DNA of 64,000 bases from Albifimbria verrucaria (Eukaryota; Ascomycota; Sordariomycetes; Hypocreales; Stachybotryaceae), in the NCBI GenBank assembly GCA_020081605.1, contig JAHREC010000013.1, positions 2,914,001-2,978,000 of the forward strand. Reading direction: 5' to 3'. This document shows positions 58,457 to 64,000 of the stretch, one piece after another. The notes beneath the pieces were generated by a model. It did not search any database, had not been told where the DNA came from, and was given only the letters and a program-made list of their open reading frames with translations. Every line of letters starts with the position of its first letter. Positions within the stretch are counted from its first letter, which is position 1. The translations under genes were made by a program, and so were the position numbers.

Positions 58457-61400
58457 CATCACAGAGCATGCAGTGCAGATATGAGGCAGTCGACCAACAT
58501 GTTTCAGTCATGCCCATCTCCGCCTCCCAGAGCTACAGCGACAGAGCCGGCCAGCCAACCACCTCGCGTTGCCTCCCCTACCAGACACAAAACTTGATTC
58601 TTCCCTATTCTCCGCTGCTAGTCGTGCCGGGGCATCCAACAATAAACGTGCCTTAAACCCATCCTGGCAGATCGGCGCACATTGGGCGCCATGCAACACC
58701 GCACACGCCCCATCGCCGTTCGCTAGACGAGGAAACCCGAGCAATGACAAGGCCTTACCTCGACACCTCGTAAGACCCATTACTCTACTCCAAAGCTCCT
58801 ACTGGTTGGTCGGAGGTCGGTGTTTGTGAGCTGGCGCCAGAACTGCCGAAAACATCGTTTTGACTCTCGGCTCGGAGGAGATCCGCTGATGACAAAATTA
58901 ACCTCTTCACCGCGTTGGTGAAACACGCTGCAGCTTATGCATTCGGTTTCCCAGCCCAGCAGTCCAGGGGTTACCGATCACTTGTATCATGGCCTGGAAA
59001 CCCACCCGTCGAGCCTCGTATGCCACAGTTGCAGTACACGCGATGCACTGCTGCGAGCATCGCGCCAACAGCCCGCAACGTCTGGTACCACGCACAGGGG
59101 CGGGTATGGCGTCAATAGACAGTGTCTCCGACACCGTTTGCCTAAAGCAGATCCAGGCCAAGGATCCTGCCATGCCCGTACAACCTGGACAGTTCACCTC
59201 TGATTAGCGGGTTGGGAGGTGCATTAGCCGCCGAGGCTCTCTGTGCTATAGGGAGCCAGGGTGAGGAAGGGAGGGTGCACGTTTCACGAAATCTGTCTGT
59301 CTGTTGCTACAGACAAGAGTAACCCTGCAGCCTTACCGTCACAGAAGTGTGGCCGAGCAGACTGTGGTACGAAAATCTAGATGAACGTTTTCCGCAGTCG
59401 TCTATCTGGCTCGCAGACTTGTGTCAAGTTGGTGCAGCTAAGGTTGAAAGTGTGTTCTATCCGTAGCCTGTTTTGGCAGCGGTGCGCAGCGATGCCGTTT
59501 CAGGACACCACTGCCTTTTTAGCACTAATCGCGTGTGGAGAGAGCTTGGCTTCCGGCCGGCTTGTGGGGCTGCCACTTCCGCCGTGCCGCAGCACTCATT
59601 TCACCGTTCTTCCAGTCAATCGTCAATGGCTTTAATCCTTCCAACCCTTCAGAAGCCTATCTCCCATGTCCGCTCTTCTGCCGGGCGCTGCCAGAGAGTG
59701 GCGAGGTCTCGGCTCTCGTTCCCCATGTCCGGATCCAGATGCCTTGTGACCAAGGACTTGGGGAAGTCGTTGGCAGGTCCTCTGGAGATCGGCCATCCGT
59801 CTTTCGCCAATCAAAACACCATGTCTGCACCTACTAACGCACTATGCAGCTTACCCAATGTACCTAGTAACCAGCGGGCGTTGGCTGCGTCTGAGATCAG
59901 ATGGCATGTATCAGATGAACCAAGGAGGGCAGCTGGCGCACCTTGGTCCACCACGGGTATGGTAGTACAGCTCACCATTGCCCCTGAGACACCTAATACA
60001 GGTACCGCGCGATAGCATCCCTTTCTTTCATGCTCTTCACACGTATGTTTCCTTTGGGCCAGTTTAAGAAAGCAGATGCTATATGGCAGGGTGGAGACCC
60101 TATGCCTTAGTCACTCCAGAATCCACTGCAGGCTGTCATCCTTGCATACTTGCTAAAGAAGTCGGGCTAGGAGAGGCGAGGCGGGGCGACTAAGTTCGGA
60201 TGCTCTCGTCTGAACTGGGGAGCGTCACTCAAACCCCACGACAAGTCACACCAGACGTGCCTGGCAAGGACGGGGACTGATCGGGCCATGCAATCGACCA
60301 TGGCTTGAGCAATGCCTCCAAAACCGGGTCTCGTCGAAAGATTTCCTGGAACATGCCAGATCCTGTTTGATCCTTTGAGCCGCATCTAGTTAGGAGCACA
60401 TATGAGATCCGCTCCGGGCGGACTTTGCTGTGGATGAGTTCACGTCAAGAACTCATTAATTGGGGGCGGTACCATCTTGTTCACCTATTCTTGATGTCAC
60501 CTATTTTCGTCAATACCTTGACGATAGTCCTCACAAGGCTTGGCCTTGGATTGCCGGTGCGGACCGGCGTTAAGATTCTTGGCAGGTCAGGGGCAAGCAA
60601 TACTAGAAAGACATTCCGAAAAGAGGTTATTCAGCGACGAGAGCCAAGCTACCCTGCATTGCATGCATACTGCTGACAGGCGCTGCATACGTTAGGGTGC
60701 AGGACTTCGAAGTTTCACGGCACGTTGCCCGCTCAGCATCTACGCTTAAAGGGTTGTGACAGACTAGCAGGGTTCGCATAGAGACGGCTTCTCATGTTGG
60801 TTGGTGCTTGTGCAAGCGTACATTGATTAGCAACCTGTCAAGATAACACGGGAAGTTTCAACGACGCTTTGGGAAGCTGTAACAGGTGGCACCTCAGTGT
60901 GGCTCTTTTGCCGTCTATTTCAAGATCTGTGAGTAACAATGTCCACTGCAACAGCAAACCCATCTGTCAGGAAGACATGATCTTCAACACGGCTGGGCCA
61001 TGACTCTTTTCCTCGCGCCTTAAAACATGCGTCCTATTTTAGCTGTGACTATGAAGGAGACCATGTGCAACCCAAGGTAGCAACACGCTTAATCACAGAC
61101 AGTTGTATTGTTTTGTTGGCTGGATAGGTACCTACCTATGCATAATGCACCTGGCCATAAGTCATGTTTATCCACTCTAGATGGCATATACATGGGAGCA
61201 CGTCAACAACCAGCAACATCGTCAGTCTGCACTCAATGCTGCTGGCACATACTCGCTTACCGTTCTGCCGGTTTGGGCAATCCAAACGGCTCGAAGTGGT
61301 CATTCTCGACTGCTTCGAGCACCATGATGCCCAAAGCCTCCGTCTACGCAGTACGCCCAGTCCACACCTTAATACATGCCTGCAGCCCGTGTGGGGCCGG

Positions 61401-63916
61401 GCTGTGCGACAACTTGCTATTCTTAGAATTCGCCATGCACGCCCGATCCCTCGGAATCGGGATGCTACCATACCTACTACCAACCCTGTCTTACCATGCG
61501 CTCGCTCGTTGTTTCTTCTCGGCTCGCTGAGCACAATGTGCAACTCCACGGCGGTTTAGAATCATTGCTGCGAGGTGCCTCTGTGTGGTGCACACGTAGC
61601 TGAGTGAGCGGCGCTTATCTATAAGCCGGGCTTATATTTACACGCAGCTTAACTAAAACTCGTGGTACACATATTCTCACGCAGAGTGCCAACATCATAT
61701 TTCGCGACATTACGTGCAGCCAACAGTGCGGTACAGTAACATCCCCGCGTGAAGAGGGGGTTGCAGCTCCGGCAGCCCACGCACATATGTCATATGCTTA
61801 CGGCGTGATTCGCGTGGAGATTGGCGTTTCCAACGGCCGTTATTGAGGATCGACAGCGACCCTCGCAGCGATGTGCTGTACATGTGGCAAGAAACCAAAC
61901 GCCCGGCTGCTGTGCCCCAAGCTTTGGGTTACATGAATTTGACGTTGACTTCCAGTACTCGTAAACCAGACCGCATCTTCGGATTCATTCTCAACCAGTC
62001 CGCCTCGAGCCAGGCGATGCTCGGGGCGGTGAAAGTGCAAGACATAGTAAATAACAAGGTCTACGAGACAGGATCGACCTCGACGTGCAGTGGCCCTGAT
62101 GCGATCCAGCATCTTCACGAGGCAAACCTGGTAAGGTCGGGAAGAAGATCAAAAATCTGCCTTGCAAGCGCATGGTTTCGTACTGCCGTAGCATTTACTG
62201 GGGTACTAACCTTGACATGAAACACGGCGTTCTGCAAGAGCCCGCACCGCAACGGCATATCTCGGGTGCACAAGGCGAAGAAGAACGGCATCGTGGGTGG
62301 ACATTTAAACGCCCCAACCGCGTGCTGCGGTCATTTCGCCTACCGTTGCCTCGGGGGCCGTCAATAGGGGCAGGGGAGGGGGCATGAGTCTCGCTTGAAC
62401 ACACAAACCTGCCCACCCATGCCTGGCAGGCACGTTGTCTTTGATGCTACCGTAGGGTCCGTGGCGAAGAGTCTGATCGCTGCCATCAGCCGTGTCAGCC
62501 CTGCAACTTTCGAGGGCCCTGCAGGGATGCCTGGCAAGAACAGACCTCTCGACATGAAGCCGTAGCTGTTGTTGGTTGTAAACTCCGAGCATGCCGGAGT
62601 CTCGCGTGTTAATCCATGCGAATCGCTAGCTATCCCTGGCTCCTCTCAGTCATCTGCTGTTGGAAAGAGATCGCGAAGAGCCAAGTGCCGGCGACTTATC
62701 CGCAGTTCACAATGAAGCAACCCGGCCCCAGGTGAGATAGACGGCCAACCCTCCGGCCGCAATGCGAAGCCGGACTGCTATACGAGAATCGGCTCGAACA
62801 GCTTCCCAGCACTGGCCCAAGCCACTGACCCGTGCCGACGTAAGGCGTACCCCGTCAAGAAGCCAGCCGTGCTCAATCTCATATTCCAGGCTCCTCACAC
62901 GAAACACCAGGCCGGGCGACGCGATGCTACCGCAGCATGTGCGGAGTTTCTATTCATTGCACATTGACATTGACTCACGCCACCAAATTCCGTCCATCTC
63001 GAGATGTGCAGAACAGGAGAACGAAACTGCAACATGGGCTACAGATTGTGGAGAGCTGAGTGGCCCACCCCCGTTCCCTTTTCGCCTCGGCTGCTGCCGA
63101 GCCTGCTACAACACAAAATCCAGGTACAGTCCGGATCCGGAAAACAATCGAGGCGCGCGATGGAGCAGTGGTGTGGGGACTCAGCAGCGCGAGGAACACA
63201 TCCGCAATCCTTTCTGTTTCATGTGGTTGTAGCGATGTTTTTAGGAAAAGGAAACGCCAACACAGCCACCCCGTGCTCTGCCAGCGCCCGCGGGTCTCGA
63301 CAGCCTGCACGCCCCTCCCCGTCACGTCGTACCGTAAGCGCTTAGACGCACGGGAGAACGAACGGCTCCGCGTCTCTCTGTCCTCCCGTGTGTGGGTTGG
63401 TTCCAACAAGGGAACCACGAGTGGTACGGATTACTGCTTCCGGGTTTAGTCACAACAGGGCTGGGCCAACTATCCACGTTGCATGTCCAGGGAGATTATC
63501 ACGAGGTGAACCAACAAAGATGCCAGGCTGAGGCAGCACATACATGCCACTTCCGGAGGTTACGTCAATGGATTCAGCATGCGAATATCCCCTTTCTCAG
63601 CATTCACAGGCACATGCAGGTAGTCGAGTAAGCAAAAGGCGGCATGATCATTTGTTTCGAATCAGCTAGCCTTACATTCAGGACTGTGCAGCGGCGAGCA
63701 TGGTAGCATCACGACAGCCTGGAAACCCTCCAGCATTACCTCCTCCAACAGCAGCTTCCGAGCTGCGAGGTCGAGAACGAATTTGACCCCTGGATGCAAT
63801 AGTCAACGCGTTTTGGGGGTATTGTTACGAAATCCACAGTGGTGCAGCCCTCAGCGTCTTGACCCCTTTTCAGTTTTCGTCAGTTTGCCCGCACCTCCAT
63901 CCCCTTGGTCCATATG

Positions 63917-64000
63917 TTACGATCTTGATGAGGGGCCGTCGACGGCAGCGGCAGACTCTCCTGCCCTTCCGTTCAAGTCGCTCTCTTCGGAGTCGTCGTC
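63917..64000 (-). CDS. Probable acidic C-terminus of a gene beyond the right edge
   Basis: The minus strand from the window edge reads DDDSEESDLNGRAGESAA and continues to a TAA at 63917-63919, 27 codons in all. The acidic Ser-rich composition and GC-ending codons look coding, in contrast to the preceding 7 kb. The family cannot be told from this fragment. Confidence 0.45.
   Translation of the reverse strand, partial: DDDSEESDLNGRAGESAAAVDGPSSRS

Larger units (their letters stand above)
56830..63916. other. Gene-poor tract of 7 kb with simple repeats
   Basis: I see no conserved domain on either strand. The longest frame (59473-60015, 180 codons) is low-complexity in feel and overlaps others. 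There are pentamer/decamer repeats at 58.3-58.5 kb and AGGTACCT at 57366 and 61126. The part next to 56830 should be the promoter of the transcription factor gene. Confidence 0.55.

Overview
The window looks like nuclear DNA of a filamentous ascomycete (Pezizomycotina, probably Sordariomycetes and perhaps Hypocreales). Genes lie on both strands and are separated by intergenic stretches of 0.3 to 7 kb. Introns are short (mostly 44-125 nt) with GT..AG ends and CTAAC/CTAAT-like branch points. Families present include the DUF6536 membrane protein, a C2H2 plus fungal-specific transcription factor, a histidine acid phosphatase and a C2-EF-hand phosphatidylserine decarboxylase. The genus cannot be fixed from the sequence alone.

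Layout. Left edge: 5' part of a type II membrane protein (minus strand). 2.2-9.3 kb: a TPR protein, then two secreted phosphatases in the same orientation (a metallophosphoesterase with TATA and CACGTT boxes, and a histidine acid phosphatase with an upstream CACGTG box). 9.7-11.7 kb: a secreted LVIVD-repeat/choice-of-anchor-B protein (minus). 11.7-19.7 kb: mostly non-coding, with one small lysine-rich gene and one orphan open stretch. 19.7-22.3 kb: an RNA 3'-terminal phosphate cyclase-like gene convergent with a membrane-anchored DODA-type extradiol dioxygenase. 23.7-27.2 kb: a MIZ/SP-RING (SUMO ligase-type) protein. 28.0-29.2 kb: a T5orf172/GIY-YIG-like protein. 30.5-32.4 kb: a SAM methyltransferase and a HAD hydrolase, convergent. 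32.8-34.0 kb: ribosomal protein L5. 35.9-39.6 kb: a leucine-rich-repeat protein. 41.9-43.9 kb: a DUF6536 multi-spanning membrane protein. 45.3 kb: a small serine-rich protein. 46.4-50.2 kb: a PSD2-type phosphatidylserine decarboxylase. 53.6-56.8 kb: a C2H2/fungal-specific transcription factor. 56.8-63.9 kb: a gene-poor tract with short tandem repeats. Right edge: probable acidic C-terminus of another minus-strand gene.

The strongest whole-window observation is technical. Almost every conserved gene is broken by single-base deletions, nearly always inside a homopolymer (typically C5 read as C4, G6 as G5 or T5 as T4), and I found no single-base insertions. The essential ribosomal gene rpl5 carries two. 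In eight of the eight genes where I resolved every break (TPR, histidine acid phosphatase, choice-of-anchor B, cyclase, DODA, methyltransferase, HAD and DUF6536), adding back the missing bases gives a coding length that is an exact multiple of three. I therefore read the breaks as homopolymer undercalls in the assembly rather than gene decay, and annotate each gene as one CDS. Two internal stop codons, in the acid phosphatase and in the cyclase, are substitutions rather than indels and remain open. I found no CRISPR, tRNA, rRNA or intact transposon, and no obviously new multi-gene system. The best leads are a possible phosphate-regulated phosphatase pair, the T5orf172 protein, the anchored dioxygenase, a catalytic His-to-Asn change in the acid phosphatase, and an enriched intergenic AGGTACCT palindrome.
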